A DNA stretch of 64,000 nt from Bacillus andreraoultii (GTDB taxonomy: Bacteria; Bacillota; Bacilli; Bacillales; Caldibacillaceae). Position numbers and translations under genes: made by a program. The stretch is taken from positions 169,876 to 233,875 of the forward strand of contig NZ_LN868937.1 of assembly GCF_001244735.1 (NCBI RefSeq), read 5' to 3'. Positions within the stretch are counted from its first letter, which is position 1, and each line of letters opens with the position of its first letter. This document shows positions 55,131-63,623 of the stretch, one piece after another. A model generated the notes under the pieces. It had not been told where the DNA came from, did not search any database, and was given only the letters and a program-made list of their open reading frames with translations.

Positions 55131-56336
55131 ATGAAAATGAACAATACTTCAAACCGGATCCTTCTCAAAAATATGAGAGTTTTTGCAGGAGATCAAATGA
55201 TCGAACACGGATACATTAAGATGGAAGATGGGAAAATAACGGACATTGGCGATGTAGAGAACTTACAAACAGATGGTGATGATTATACAGAAGTTGCCAT
55301 TTTAGAAAACTATATTGCTGTTCCTGGTTTTATTGACATGCATATTCATGGAGTAAATGGAGCAGATACGATGGACGCTACAAAGGAAGCTTTAGATACG
55401 ATGACCGAGTCGTTACCGAAAGAAGGAACGACGAGTTTTCTTGCAACGACAATGACTCAACATGTAGATGCAATTGAAAAGGCGCTTCGTAATGTAGGTG
55501 ATTATATTAAAAATGGCTCCACACCAGGAAGAGCTGAAATTATAGGTATTCATTTAGAGGGACCGTTTGTTAATAGTGAAAAAGCTGGTGCACAGCCAGA
55601 AGAATTTATGATTAACCCAGATATTGAAATTTTTGAAGAATGGCAAAAGCTTACGAATAATATGATTAAATTAGTAACGGTTGCTCCTGAATTACCAGGA
55701 GGATTACCTTTTGTTCGACATCTAAACAGTCATGGGGTTATCGCTTCAATTGGGCATACGAATGCGACTTATGATCAAGTGGTGGAAGCAATCGATGCGG
55801 GTGCAACTCATGTAACACATTTATATAATCAAATGCGTGGTTTGCATCACCGCGAACCTGGCGTTGTCGGTGCAGCTTTCCTTCATGAAGAGCTAAAAGC
55901 AGAGATGATCGTAGATGGCGTTCATGTTCATCCGAAAATGGTCAAATTGGCGTATGAACAAAAGCATGATGATGGCTTAATTTTAGTTACGGATGCAATG
56001 CGAGCAAAATGTTTACCTAATGGTACGTATGACTTAGGCGGGCAAGATGTTCATGTGAAAGATGGTAGAGCTACTTTAGCCGACGGAACTTTAGCTGGTA
56101 GTATTTTAAAGCTCGGTCAAGCAGTTAAAAATATGATTGAGTTTTCAGGCTGTACACTGAAGGAAACAATTCAAATGGCTTCGGTTAATCCAGCCGTACA
56201 ATTAAATATTTTTGATAGAAAAGGAAGCATAGAAGTAGGGAAAGACGCTGATATTGTTATTTTAGACGATCAATTAAATGTTCAATATACGTATTGTATG
56301 GGGAAGTTAGCGTATGAGAAAAACGACGGAGTTTAA
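55131..56336 (+). CDS. nagA: N-acetylglucosamine-6-phosphate deacetylase
   Basis: A cytoplasmic 401-residue amidohydrolase that deacetylates GlcNAc-6-phosphate, the first step in using cell-wall or chitin amino sugars. Metal and substrate motifs are PGFIDMHIHGVNGAD (about 65-79), GIHLEGPFVNSEKAGA, SIGHTNATYDQV, THLYNQMRGLHHREPG and LVTDAM. GAAAGGAAG precedes the ATG at 55131; another ATG two codons later is possible. It is the first of three genes (nagA-nagB-nagR), preceded by a NagR-like operator, so derepression by GlcNAc-6-P or GlcN-6-P is expected. Confidence 0.97.
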   Translation: MKMNNTSNRILLKNMRVFAGDQMIEHGYIKMEDGKITDIGDVENLQTDGDDYTEVAILENYIAVPGFIDMHIHGVNGADTMDATKEALDTMTESLPKEGTTSFLATTMTQHVDAIEKALRNVGDYIKNGSTPGRAEIIGIHLEGPFVNSEKAGAQPEEFMINPDIEIFEEWQKLTNNMIKLVTVAPELPGGLPFVRHLNSHGVIASIGHTNATYDQVVEAIDAGATHVTHLYNQMRGLHHREPGVVGAAFLHEELKAEMIVDGVHVHPKMVKLAYEQKHDDGLILVTDAMRAKCLPNGTYDLGGQDVHVKDGRATLADGTLAGSILKLGQAVKNMIEFSGCTLKETIQMASVNPAVQLNIFDRKGSIEVGKDADIVILDDQLNVQYTYCMGKLAYEKNDGV

Positions 56337-56388
56337 TCCCAGAAACAGAATGGGGGAAAATGAGCTATACGATTGGAGAGGAATTATG

Positions 56389-57144
56389 ATGAAAATTATT
56401 AAAGTAAAAGATTACGAACAACTGAGTAATACGGCGGCAAAATTTATCATTGAACGAGTAAAAAACAAACCGAATATCGTTTTAGGATTAGCGACTGGTG
56501 GGACTCCTGAAGGAACATATAAAAATGTAATACAAGACCATCAACAAAATGGAACGAGTTATGAACAAGTAGTGACTTTTAATTTGGACGAATATATCGG
56601 CTTACCAGGTTCTGATAAAAATAGTTACCGCTATTATATGAACGAACATCTTTTTAACCATATTAATGTCAAAAAAGAGAATACACATATTCCTAATGGA
56701 GAAGCAAGTAATGTAAAGCAAGAATGTGAAGATTATGAAGGGCGCATTCAACAAATTGGCGGTATTGATTTACAAATTTTAGGTATAGGTGAAAATGGTC
56801 ATATTGGATTTAATGAGCCTGGCACTTCTTTTAACTCTCGGACTCATGTCATTGGATTGACAGAAGAAACACGACAAGCGAATGCACGTTATTTTCCAAG
56901 TATCGAACATGTTCCAGCCCATGCAATTACGATGGGAATCGGTACAATTATGGAGGCGAAAGAGATTATTCTTCTTGCATCAGGTGAGAAAAAACGGGAA
57001 GCGATGAAAAAATTAATAAATGGAGAAGTTACAGAGGATTTCCCAGCATCCATTTTACAAAAACATCAAAATGTAACGATTATTGCTGATGAGGCATCAC
57101 TTTCAGATGTTCAACTTAGTGGAGATGGGAAACTTGATCATTAA
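56389..57144 (+). CDS. nagB: Glucosamine-6-phosphate deaminase
   Basis: This enzyme converts glucosamine-6-phosphate to fructose-6-phosphate and ammonia, feeding amino sugars into glycolysis. The 252-residue protein shows the substrate loop GLATGGTPEGTY (about 36-47), FNLDEYIGL (about 69-77) and GIGENGHIGFNEPG with the catalytic residues. It starts MKIIKVKDYEQLS; the ATG at 56389 and another one codon earlier both follow GGAGAGGAATT, so the longer frame to 56314 is rejected. Its 3' end overlaps the nagR gene by 11 bases. Confidence 0.97.
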   Translation: MKIIKVKDYEQLSNTAAKFIIERVKNKPNIVLGLATGGTPEGTYKNVIQDHQQNGTSYEQVVTFNLDEYIGLPGSDKNSYRYYMNEHLFNHINVKKENTHIPNGEASNVKQECEDYEGRIQQIGGIDLQILGIGENGHIGFNEPGTSFNSRTHVIGLTEETRQANARYFPSIEHVPAHAITMGIGTIMEAKEIILLASGEKKREAMKKLINGEVTEDFPASILQKHQNVTIIADEASLSDVQLSGDGKLDH

Positions 57145-57862
57145 TAAAAAGTCTCATGTGCCCATTTATTTTCAGTTGGAAGAGGCAATTAAAGAGCAAA
57201 TTGAAAAAGGAATACTGAAGCCTGGTGATTTACTACCATCTGAACGAGAATATGCAGAAGAAATTGGTGTCAGTCGGATGACAGTGAGACAGGCGATTAC
57301 AAAGTTAGTTCATGACGGGTTTTTATATCGAATTCAAGGAAAAGGAACCTATGTCGCAGAGGGAAAAATTGAACAGCCTCTTGCTCGTATTACAAGCTTT
57401 ACGGAGGATATGATCAGAAGGGGATTGAAACCAGGAAGTCAATTGTTAAGCTTTGAGACAATTACTGCTAGTCCCTCAATCGCTAAACAGTTAGAAATCA
57501 ATGAACATAGTCCTGTTTATGAAATTAGAAGGATCCGCCTAGCCGATGGTGTCCCAATTGCTTTAGAAACAACTTATATTGATGCCAATCTTTGTAGAGG
57601 ATTAGACGAAGACATCATTACGAATCAGTCCTTGTATGAATTCATCGAAGGACACCTACAGTTGAAAATTGCAAATGCTACACAAAGTATTGAATCTTCC
57701 ATTGCTGATATAGATGAAGCACAATATTTAGATATAAATAAAGGGGCACCAGTACTTTTAATTGAGCAACGAACTTTTTTGGAAAATAGCGTTCCAGTGG
57801 AGATTGTCAAATCTGTTTACCGTGCCGACCGTTATAAATTTAAAGTTCAATTAAAACGATAA
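57134..57862 (+). CDS. nagR: GntR/HutC-family repressor NagR
   Basis: A 242-residue HutC-type GntR regulator (B. subtilis NagR/YvoA). It has an N-terminal winged helix (HVPIYFQLEEAIKEQIEKGILKPGDLLPSEREYAEEIGVSRMTVRQAITKLV) and a UTRA effector domain (about 85-235) that should bind GlcN-6-P or GlcNAc-6-P. I place the start at TTG 57134, giving MIINKKSHVPIYFQL, which lines up with the B. subtilis protein MNINKQSPIPIYYQ and follows GGAGATGGG; ATG 57125 lies on that site. It overlaps nagB by 11 bases and closes the operon it probably represses. Confidence 0.92.
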   Translation: MIINKKSHVPIYFQLEEAIKEQIEKGILKPGDLLPSEREYAEEIGVSRMTVRQAITKLVHDGFLYRIQGKGTYVAEGKIEQPLARITSFTEDMIRRGLKPGSQLLSFETITASPSIAKQLEINEHSPVYEIRRIRLADGVPIALETTYIDANLCRGLDEDIITNQSLYEFIEGHLQLKIANATQSIESSIADIDEAQYLDINKGAPVLLIEQRTFLENSVPVEIVKSVYRADRYKFKVQLKR

Positions 57863-57902
57863 GTAGATAACGAACGATAAACAATCTCATACAGTAAAAG
57901 TG

Positions 57903-57937
57903 TAAAACCTGCCTTCTCATTGGAAAGGCGGGTTTTA
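57903..57937. terminator. Bidirectional terminator between nagR and speE
   Basis: GTAAAACCTGCCTT pairs with AAGGCGGGTTTTAC with one mismatch, placed between the two converging genes. Confidence 0.75.
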
Positions 57938-57980
57938 CGTGCTTCTTATCTTCTGTGGCGAAAAGTTTTTTCATCTTCTA

Positions 57981-58847
57981 TTAATCATTCGGAACAATCC
58001 TTTTCAAAAATTCAGGTAAAGCAAAGCAATTTTGTAAAACTTCTTGATTAAAATAATGGGTCTCTACATGTTTTCCTTTTACTAGTGACGTATGAATTGG
58101 ACTTACTTTCGAACCAATTGTAAAACTCCACATTCCACCTGGGTAAGTAGGAACAACTGCAGTATATGTTTTAGCATATGAAAATAATTTCTCAAAATTT
58201 TTTCTTGTTTGTTTCACGATCTTTTGTTGAAAAATAGGTGACTGGCTTTGACAAACAAGAATTCCATCCTTTTTTAATGCATGATGTAAATGTTGATAAA
58301 AGTCATACTCAAATAAAGCTTCTGCCGGTCCGACTGGATCAGAAGAATCAACAATAATGATGTCGTATTCATCCGTCTTTTCTCGAGCAAATTGTAATCC
58401 GTCTGTGAAAATAAAGTTCACCCTTGGGTCATTTAAGTTTCCTGATACTTCTGGGAGATGCTTTTTACAGGAAGAGACGACAAGCTCGTCAATTTCGACC
58501 ATATCTATTTGTTCAACCGTTTCGTATTTCGTTACTTCTCTTGCTGCCCCACAGTCACCTCCACCAATGATAAGGACCCTTTTCGGATTCGGATGGAGTT
58601 GGAGTGGGACATGAGTAATCATTTCATTATAAATATGACCGTCCATCGCAGTCGTTTGAACGACCCCATCAAGAACAAGCATTCGACCAAAATCATCGGA
58701 TTCCACAATCATAACATGTTGAATCGGTGATTGCTCTGAGAAAATAATATTCTTTAAACGATAACTAACTTTTAAATGGTCGCGATCATCTTCTGTGAGC
58801 CATAGCACGCCATTTCTTTCCTCAATCCAAGAAGGATACTTTACCAC
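57981..58847 (-). CDS. speE: Spermidine synthase (polyamine aminopropyltransferase)
   Basis: A 288-residue aminopropyltransferase that makes spermidine from putrescine and decarboxylated S-adenosylmethionine. Motifs are VLIIGGGDCGAAREVTKY (about 90-107), the acidic MVEIDELVV, TDGLQFA, and the active-site block VDSSDPVGPAEALF (about 166-179). The start is GTG after AAAGGAG. In B. subtilis speE is followed by speB; no speB is present here. Slightly longer than the usual 275-residue Bacillus enzyme, mainly at the C-terminus. Confidence 0.96.
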   Translation of the reverse strand: MVKYPSWIEERNGVLWLTEDDRDHLKVSYRLKNIIFSEQSPIQHVMIVESDDFGRMLVLDGVVQTTAMDGHIYNEMITHVPLQLHPNPKRVLIIGGGDCGAAREVTKYETVEQIDMVEIDELVVSSCKKHLPEVSGNLNDPRVNFIFTDGLQFAREKTDEYDIIIVDSSDPVGPAEALFEYDFYQHLHHALKKDGILVCQSQSPIFQQKIVKQTRKNFEKLFSYAKTYTAVVPTYPGGMWSFTIGSKVSPIHTSLVKGKHVETHYFNQEVLQNCFALPEFLKRIVPND

Positions 58848-59099
58848 TTCGTCATCTCCTTTATCATTTTTATAAACTTAGTGTAACAATAATTGCTGGT
58901 CGATGCTATTTTAACATGGAATATGTCGAATCATGTAGGTTTAGCGGGGAATCTTCATCGGTAATCGCAAACGGGCATAAGCGATATTGTTTGTGTTTTA
59001 TAGCCGATATACTCATAGCTTGCTATTCCGTTCCATTTCTAGATAAAATAAGGATAGTTATTCAGCTTGTCCGAAAAAAATAGCTGAAAAGAAGGTGAA

Positions 59100-59396
59100 A
59101 TGATGCAAATCTCTTATCAATCTCTTTTGAATAAAATGGGTGAGAAAATAAATGAGGCAAGACTAGAAAACGCCGATGCCAAAATACGAGAACATGTGCA
59201 GGCGATTAAAACCCTTTGTGAAGTTATTCTTGAAGAAACAAGCGGAAATAGACGGCATGAAGAGTATGTAAAACCAGTACAGACACAATCACTACCAACT
59301 CAACCGACTGTAGTGGTCAGTCAGCCGAATACGTTAATGGAGAAAAAACTACAAACAGATGATGGGGCAAATGGCGATTCTTTATTTGACTTCTAA
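59100..59396 (+). CDS. ywdI: YwdI family protein (DUF5327)
   Basis: A 98-residue hydrophilic protein. The N-terminal half is helical (SLLNKMGEKINEARLENADAKIREHVQAIKTLCEVIL) and the C-terminus ends in the family hallmark DDGANGDSLFDF. The middle is Pro/Gln/Thr rich and variable. The function is unknown. The position just before ywdK and near gerQ is as in B. subtilis. AAGGTG precedes the start, and an alternative ATG is the next codon. It is 18 bases upstream of ywdK, so the two are one unit. Confidence 0.9.
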   Translation: MMQISYQSLLNKMGEKINEARLENADAKIREHVQAIKTLCEVILEETSGNRRHEEYVKPVQTQSLPTQPTVVVSQPNTLMEKKLQTDDGANGDSLFDF

Positions 59397-59414
59397 TAAG
59401 AAAGGGAGAGGACA

Positions 59415-59786
59415 ATGAATATCTTTTTATTTTTAGGTGGGTTAAATGGATTTTTATCAGTAGCTTTAGGGGCTTTCGGAGCACATATTTTAGAAGGAAG
59501 ATTAAGTGACCATTATTTATCAACGTGGCAAACAGGTGTCCAGTATCAAATGTTTCATGCAGTAGCCCTACTAGCAATTGGCATTCTCCTATCAAAGTTT
59601 CCAGACAGTTCATTACTCTCTTGGTCAGGTTGGTTATTCTTTGTTGGGATTGTCCTATTTTCAGGAAGTTTATATATTTTAAGTATTAGTGGAATAAAAG
59701 TACTCGGTGCAATTACACCAATTGGAGGAGTATCCTTCTTAGCGGCCTGGATATTATTAATGGTCGCTTCTAGTAAATTATTTTAA
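59415..59786 (+). CDS. ywdK: DUF423 membrane protein YwdK
   Basis: A 123-residue protein with four transmembrane helices. The family pattern GGLNGFLSVALGAFGAHIL at the start and WQTGVQYQMFHAVALLAIGIL mark DUF423. Its role is unknown. AAAGGGAGAGG precedes the ATG. It follows ywdI and converges on gerQ, sharing a terminator. Confidence 0.93.
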   Translation: MNIFLFLGGLNGFLSVALGAFGAHILEGRLSDHYLSTWQTGVQYQMFHAVALLAIGILLSKFPDSSLLSWSGWLFFVGIVLFSGSLYILSISGIKVLGAITPIGGVSFLAAWILLMVASSKLF

Positions 59787-59821
59787 TCAAGATATCGTAT
59801 ATGAATATATAAGAAAAATAG

Positions 59822-59859
59822 GGCTGTAAATGGATTTACCTTTTTTCCAATTACAGCCT
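59822..59859. terminator. Bidirectional terminator between ywdK and gerQ
   Basis: GGCTGTAA and TTACAGCC pair across a T-rich loop. The minus strand continues CTATTTTTC, fitting termination of gerQ. Confidence 0.7.
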
Positions 59860-59867
59860 TTCATCGG

Positions 59868-60368
59868 TTACCGTGGTTGATATGTTGCCGCTTGTTGAAA
59901 TCCAGGAGCAAACGGATAGTTGTAGGAAATTTCCTCTTCGAAAACAGCATAATTAAAGTAAACCATTGGTAATAAGTAACGATAGCCAGTTTCAGGGTCA
60001 CTTAAGATTAAATGATCACGGCCTGCAGCTTCGACAATTCCTCGAAAAACCTTTGAATTCCATTCTTGACTGCCTTCAAATGACATATAAACGGTAACTA
60101 ATTTTCCTTTGTTAAGTCGTAAAATATTTTCAATGTATGATTGTTCGATTGGAAGCATGCCAGGTACTTGAACGCCAGTTGATGCCATCCCTGGCGTTTG
60201 CATCATTGTTCCAGCTGGAATTTGTGGAAAAGTAGGCATAAAAGCAGCACCTTGTTGTTGACCCTGCTGGACAGGTTGGGAGAATTGATACCCCGTATTA
60301 GTTTGGTAAGGATTCACTTGGCGGTAATTAGAGTTATTATAGCCTCCGTAAGTTCCTTGATTGGACAT
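59868..60368 (-). CDS. gerQ: Spore coat protein GerQ
   Basis: A 166-residue spore coat protein needed for CwlJ to function and localise in germination. The N-terminal half is rich in Gln, Asn, Tyr and Pro (GYQFSQPVQQGQQQG), as expected for a protein cross-linked by transglutaminase. The C-terminal half is the conserved GerQ domain, with SYIENILRLNKGKLVTVYMS and AAGRDHLILSDPETGYRYLLPMVYFNYAVF. GAGGAGG precedes the ATG. In B. subtilis it lies directly after cwlJ; here about 330 bases of unexplained sequence intervene. Expression in the mother cell under SigE is expected. Confidence 0.95.
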   Translation of the reverse strand: MSNQGTYGGYNNSNYRQVNPYQTNTGYQFSQPVQQGQQQGAAFMPTFPQIPAGTMMQTPGMASTGVQVPGMLPIEQSYIENILRLNKGKLVTVYMSFEGSQEWNSKVFRGIVEAAGRDHLILSDPETGYRYLLPMVYFNYAVFEEEISYNYPFAPGFQQAATYQPR

Positions 60369-60701
60369 AAAAAAACCTCCTCATAAAATCGATCATTCAT
60401 CTTTTGACAGTCTTGAAGGGTAGACGTATCCCTATTTTGAAACTGCCTAATATGAAATGCACCAAGCCGCATTTGTGCCCGACTTTTTTTCGAGCTTCCT
60501 TAAAGAAAAGTTCCCTTTGAAAAATCGTGGCATCCGCCGGGGGCTTTAGGTCAACACGATGTTGGTCACTTAGGAAAATCCACACTGTTTGAGCGCCACA
60601 AGTCTTGCGTTCCTTTATTTCAGCGGAATTTGAACCCTTAGCAGTTTGGCCTCTTGCATTCATCCTCCACTTGTAGCAGTGGGGGAAATCTTTGAATAAA
60701 G
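60369..60701. other. GC-richer insert of unknown nature between cwlJ and gerQ
   Basis: Roughly 60440-60690 is visibly richer in G and C than the surrounding genes. It holds a strong hairpin (CCTCCACT at 60664-60671, AGTGGGGG at 60678-60685) of the kind found near ends of IS200/IS605-group elements. A minus-strand frame runs through the block but shows no family resemblance. It may be the remains of a mobile element, an associated structured RNA, or unrelated foreign DNA. Confidence 0.4.
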
Positions 60702-61124
60702 TTAGAAAACAGAAGGGCATACGGATTGACTTGGAGAGTAGAAACAATGTGACTTATGACGACCGGAATTCCATTGGTTAAACCATTGGGCAGGGCAGCC
60801 TTCAGTAGGCATGAAAAACCATAACGAATTGGATGCAGGATGGAATCGCTCTCCATTCACTACTCTCCTTGCCAAGCGAATTTCATTTTGCCTGGCTGGC
60901 TGATAAAAATATCCTTTTTGAGTAGCTTCAAAACCACCCGGAGATTGAAATACCATCTGCCTTAAGGTTCGAACATCGCGAAAGTCAAGGCAGTCTGCTC
61001 GAACACGGTTGACACCAACATTCCCGACCATCAGCATACCGAGGTTGCCCTCACCCTCGGCTTCCGCTCTGATTAGTCTTGCAAGCAGTTTAATTTCTGC
61101 TTCGTTAGTAGCAATGACAGCCAA
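60702..61124 (-). CDS. cwlJ: Spore cortex-lytic cell wall hydrolase CwlJ
   Basis: A 140-residue SleB/CwlJ-family hydrolase that breaks spore cortex peptidoglycan during germination. The catalytic-domain start ARLIRAEAEGEGNLGMLMVGNVGVNRV carries the conserved Glu, and the end has TEGCPAQWFNQWNSGRHKSHCFYSP. It has no signal peptide or peptidoglycan-binding repeats, as is usual for CwlJ, which is deposited from the mother cell. The start is TTG after GGGGGA. A SigE-like promoter lies upstream. The length is normal, so the insert after it has not truncated it. Confidence 0.94.
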   Translation of the reverse strand: MAVIATNEAEIKLLARLIRAEAEGEGNLGMLMVGNVGVNRVRADCLDFRDVRTLRQMVFQSPGGFEATQKGYFYQPARQNEIRLARRVVNGERFHPASNSLWFFMPTEGCPAQWFNQWNSGRHKSHCFYSPSQSVCPSVF

Positions 61125-61167
61125 AAATAATCCCCCATTTCAGAAAAAGAGTTAGGCTCTAATCTCC

Positions 61168-61196
61168 ATTGTATGAGGGATTGTTAGTGATGGTTC
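61168..61196 (-). promoter_or_regulatory. SigE-type sporulation promoter of cwlJ
   Basis: On the minus strand CATACAAT (61175-61168) matches the SigE -10 consensus CATACAMT exactly. GAACCAT lies 14 bases upstream as a partial -35. The start codon is 44 bases downstream. Confidence 0.65.
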
Positions 61197-61320
61197 ATAG
61201 ATTTAAAGAAATTACTTCATGTAGTAGGAGGTTTGTAGGAAAACATAGCTTTAAAAGGAAATAGAATGACTACACTTCATATATATGCAGAAGTCTTTTT
61301 GCTATTCCTGAAAAGATGAC

Positions 61321-61350
61321 AAAAAAATAGGAGCAACCGCCTGTGCTCCT
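61321..61350 (-). terminator. Terminator after hemQ
   Basis: On the minus strand GGAGCA and TGCTCC form a stem followed by TATTTTTTT. It separates hemQ from cwlJ. The rest of the gap 61125-61463 shows only the cwlJ promoter. Confidence 0.75.
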
Positions 61351-61463
61351 CATTCTTGCTCTTTTATCGTACAATTTTGTCGTGAATGACCGTAGTACCC
61401 CATTGCAAATGGTTCATAATGAGTTGAGAAAATTTTCGTGACCTTAAATAATTGTAATCGAGT

Positions 61464-62216
61464 CTATTCAATATTCATCATTGCTTCAAAACGTTCGTTA
61501 TCAAGTAAGGTTCCGACGAAGAATGAACCAAATTCACCAAATCGTGCACTTGTTTCATCAAAGCGCATTTCATAAACAATCTTTTTAAATTGAAGAACAT
61601 CATCTGAGAATAGTGTCACACCCCATTCCCAATCATCGAAACCGACAGATCCAGTAATAATTTGCTTTACTTTACCTGCATAGCTTCTACCAATTAATCC
61701 GTGACTTCTCATAAATTCGCGGCGTTCTTCCATTGATAACATGTACCAGTTATCATTTCCTTCACGACGTTTATCCATTGGATAGAAACAAACATATTTT
61801 GATTTTGGAAGTGAAGGATATAGTCGAGATTGGACGTAAGGATTTTCATACGGATTACTGCCATCATCCTTTGCTAAATAGCTGCTCAATTCTACGACAG
61901 ATACATAGGAATAGGCAGGGATTAAATATTCAGCCAATGTTGTTTTATTTAATGCTGTTTCGATTTCATTTAATTCATCCATTGTTGGACGTAAAATCAT
62001 GAACATAAAATCTGCCTTTTGGCCAACAATCGAGTAAAATGCGTGACTACCTTGTTTTTCTTCATCAACCATTTGCCATTTATGTAAAATACGTCGAAAT
62101 TCATCAAGTGCTTTTTGTCTCTCTTCAGAAGATAATTTTTTCCATGAAGTCCAATCAATATGACGAAAATCATGTAAACAATACCAACCATCTAACGTTT
62201 GTACTGCCTCACTCAT
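61464..62216 (-). CDS. hemQ: Coproheme decarboxylase (HemQ/ChdC)
   Basis: A 250-residue chlorite-dismutase-like protein that performs the last step of the coproporphyrin-dependent heme pathway of Firmicutes, turning coproheme III into heme b with hydrogen peroxide. The opening [20 protein letters not shown] and the C-terminal [30 protein letters not shown] are family blocks. A tyrosine-containing segment [23 protein letters not shown] lies between them. ATG 62216 follows AAGGAG at eight bases. It diverges from pta, the same order as ywfI-pta in B. subtilis. Confidence 0.96.
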   Translation of the reverse strand: MSEAVQTLDGWYCLHDFRHIDWTSWKKLSSEERQKALDEFRRILHKWQMVDEEKQGSHAFYSIVGQKADFMFMILRPTMDELNEIETALNKTTLAEYLIPAYSYVSVVELSSYLAKDDGSNPYENPYVQSRLYPSLPKSKYVCFYPMDKRREGNDNWYMLSMEERREFMRSHGLIGRSYAGKVKQIITGSVGFDDWEWGVTLFSDDVLQFKKIVYEMRFDETSARFGEFGSFFVGTLLDNERFEAMMNIE

Positions 62217-62415
62217 TGGAAACACTCCTTGTTCAATTTTCCTATACTATAACATAATTTAACTTTTAAATTCTCCTTTCATGCATTTGACAAATTTGTG
62301 AATAAAACATCTTTGCTATCCGCTTTATTTTCTTCTGCTTGAAAGAATAGTCTGTCAGAAATTGAAGAACAATACGCATACACGTGTAATATTTTTTCAC
62401 AATAACATATATGAC

Positions 62416-62443
62416 TTGCATTTTTTTTCACAAATAGTATGCT
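62416..62443 (+). promoter_or_regulatory. Candidate promoter of pta
   Basis: TTGCAT at 62416-62421 and TATGCT at 62438-62443 are separated by 16 bases, 33 bases upstream of the start codon. The match is moderate, and no clear cre site was found. Confidence 0.4.
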
Positions 62444-62475
62444 AAAAATGGATATTTTAAAGGAGGATGTAATAC

Positions 62476-63447
62476 ATGGATTTATTCTCAATTGTGAAAG
62501 AAAAAGTAGCTGGAAAAGATTTGAAAATTATTTTTCCAGAAGGGTCTGATGAACGAATTTTAAAAGCAACGTCACGCCTTGCAGCGGAAAATATTTTAAA
62601 ACCAATTTTAGTAGGTAATGAATCAGAGTTAACGAATAAAGCAGAAGAGTTAGGTCTATCTATAGAAGGTATTGAAATTTTAGATCCGAATACATATCCT
62701 GAAATGGACATGCTTGTAGAAAAATTTGTGGAACGACGCAAAGGAAAAGCAACGGAAGAACAAGCTCGCCAATTATTAAAAGATGAAAACTATTTCGGAA
62801 CAATGCTTGTTTATTTACATAAAGCAGACGGCCTTGTCAGTGGTGCCGCTCATTCTACTGCAGATACAGTTCGTCCAGCACTACAAATTATTAAAACGAA
62901 ACAAGGTGTTAAGAGAACTTCAGGGGCGTTCATTATGGTTCGTGGTGATGAAAAATATGTATTTGCAGACTGTGCCATCAATATTACATTAGATGCAGAA
63001 GGTTTAGCTGAAGTAGCGGTTGAAAGTGGAAAAACAGCAAAAATGTTTGATATTGATCCGAAAGTGGCGATGTTAAGTTTTTCGACAAAAGGATCAGCGA
63101 AATCAGAAGAAACTGAAAAAGTAGCAGAAGCAGTAAAATTAGCGAAAGAAATGAATCGAAATTTAGTTGTAGATGGGGAATTCCAATTTGACGCTGCATT
63201 TGTACCATCTGTTGCTGAGAAAAAAGCACCAGGTTCTGTTATTAAAGGAGATGCAAACGTATTTGTTTTCCCAAGTTTAGAAGCAGGAAATATCGGTTAT
63301 AAAATTGCTCAACGTTTAGGGAATTTTGAAGCTGTCGGACCAATTTTACAAGGATTAAATGCCCCTGTAAATGATTTATCCCGTGGCTGTAATGAAGAAG
63401 ATGTCTATAAATTAGCTTTAATTACTGCAGCACAAAGCTTACAATAG
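62476..63447 (+). CDS. pta: Phosphate acetyltransferase
   Basis: A 323-residue short-form phosphotransacetylase that interconverts acetyl-CoA and acetyl phosphate in overflow metabolism. Family blocks are KIIFPEGSDERILKA at the start, GAAHSTADTVRPALQIIKT (about 114-132) and SLEAGNIGYKIAQRLG (about 271-286). AAAGGAGGATG precedes the ATG. It has its own terminator and is followed by lipL, as in B. subtilis. It works together with the acetate symporter and CoA-transferase in acetyl-unit handling. Confidence 0.97.
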   Translation: MDLFSIVKEKVAGKDLKIIFPEGSDERILKATSRLAAENILKPILVGNESELTNKAEELGLSIEGIEILDPNTYPEMDMLVEKFVERRKGKATEEQARQLLKDENYFGTMLVYLHKADGLVSGAAHSTADTVRPALQIIKTKQGVKRTSGAFIMVRGDEKYVFADCAINITLDAEGLAEVAVESGKTAKMFDIDPKVAMLSFSTKGSAKSEETEKVAEAVKLAKEMNRNLVVDGEFQFDAAFVPSVAEKKAPGSVIKGDANVFVFPSLEAGNIGYKIAQRLGNFEAVGPILQGLNAPVNDLSRGCNEEDVYKLALITAAQSLQ

Positions 63448-63475
63448 AATTTATAAAGGAATAGGAAGAGTTAAG

Positions 63476-63535
63476 AAAGTTGGCTTATGGAAAAACCTTT
63501 TACATATTAATGAAGGCGAGTAAGTCAACTTTTTC
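63476..63535 (+). terminator. Terminator after pta
   Basis: AAAGTTGGCTTA pairs with TAAGTCAACTTT with one mismatch around a large loop, followed by TTC and more T. Confidence 0.65.
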
Positions 63536-63623
63536 TTTATAACTAGAACGGTCATGACTGTTCGTGATAGTCAAGTAAAAGCCTAGGTGAGGTGCTTTTA
63601 CGTTGTAGATAGGAGAATAACGT

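Noticed and set aside
59067-59095. CTTGTCCGAAAA near ywdI as a fourth copy of the two-hairpin element
   Set aside because: Only about ten bases match and neither hairpin is present.
60397-60747. 116-residue minus-strand frame between cwlJ and gerQ
   Set aside because: It overlaps the end of cwlJ in another frame, has no ribosome site and resembles no protein family I know.
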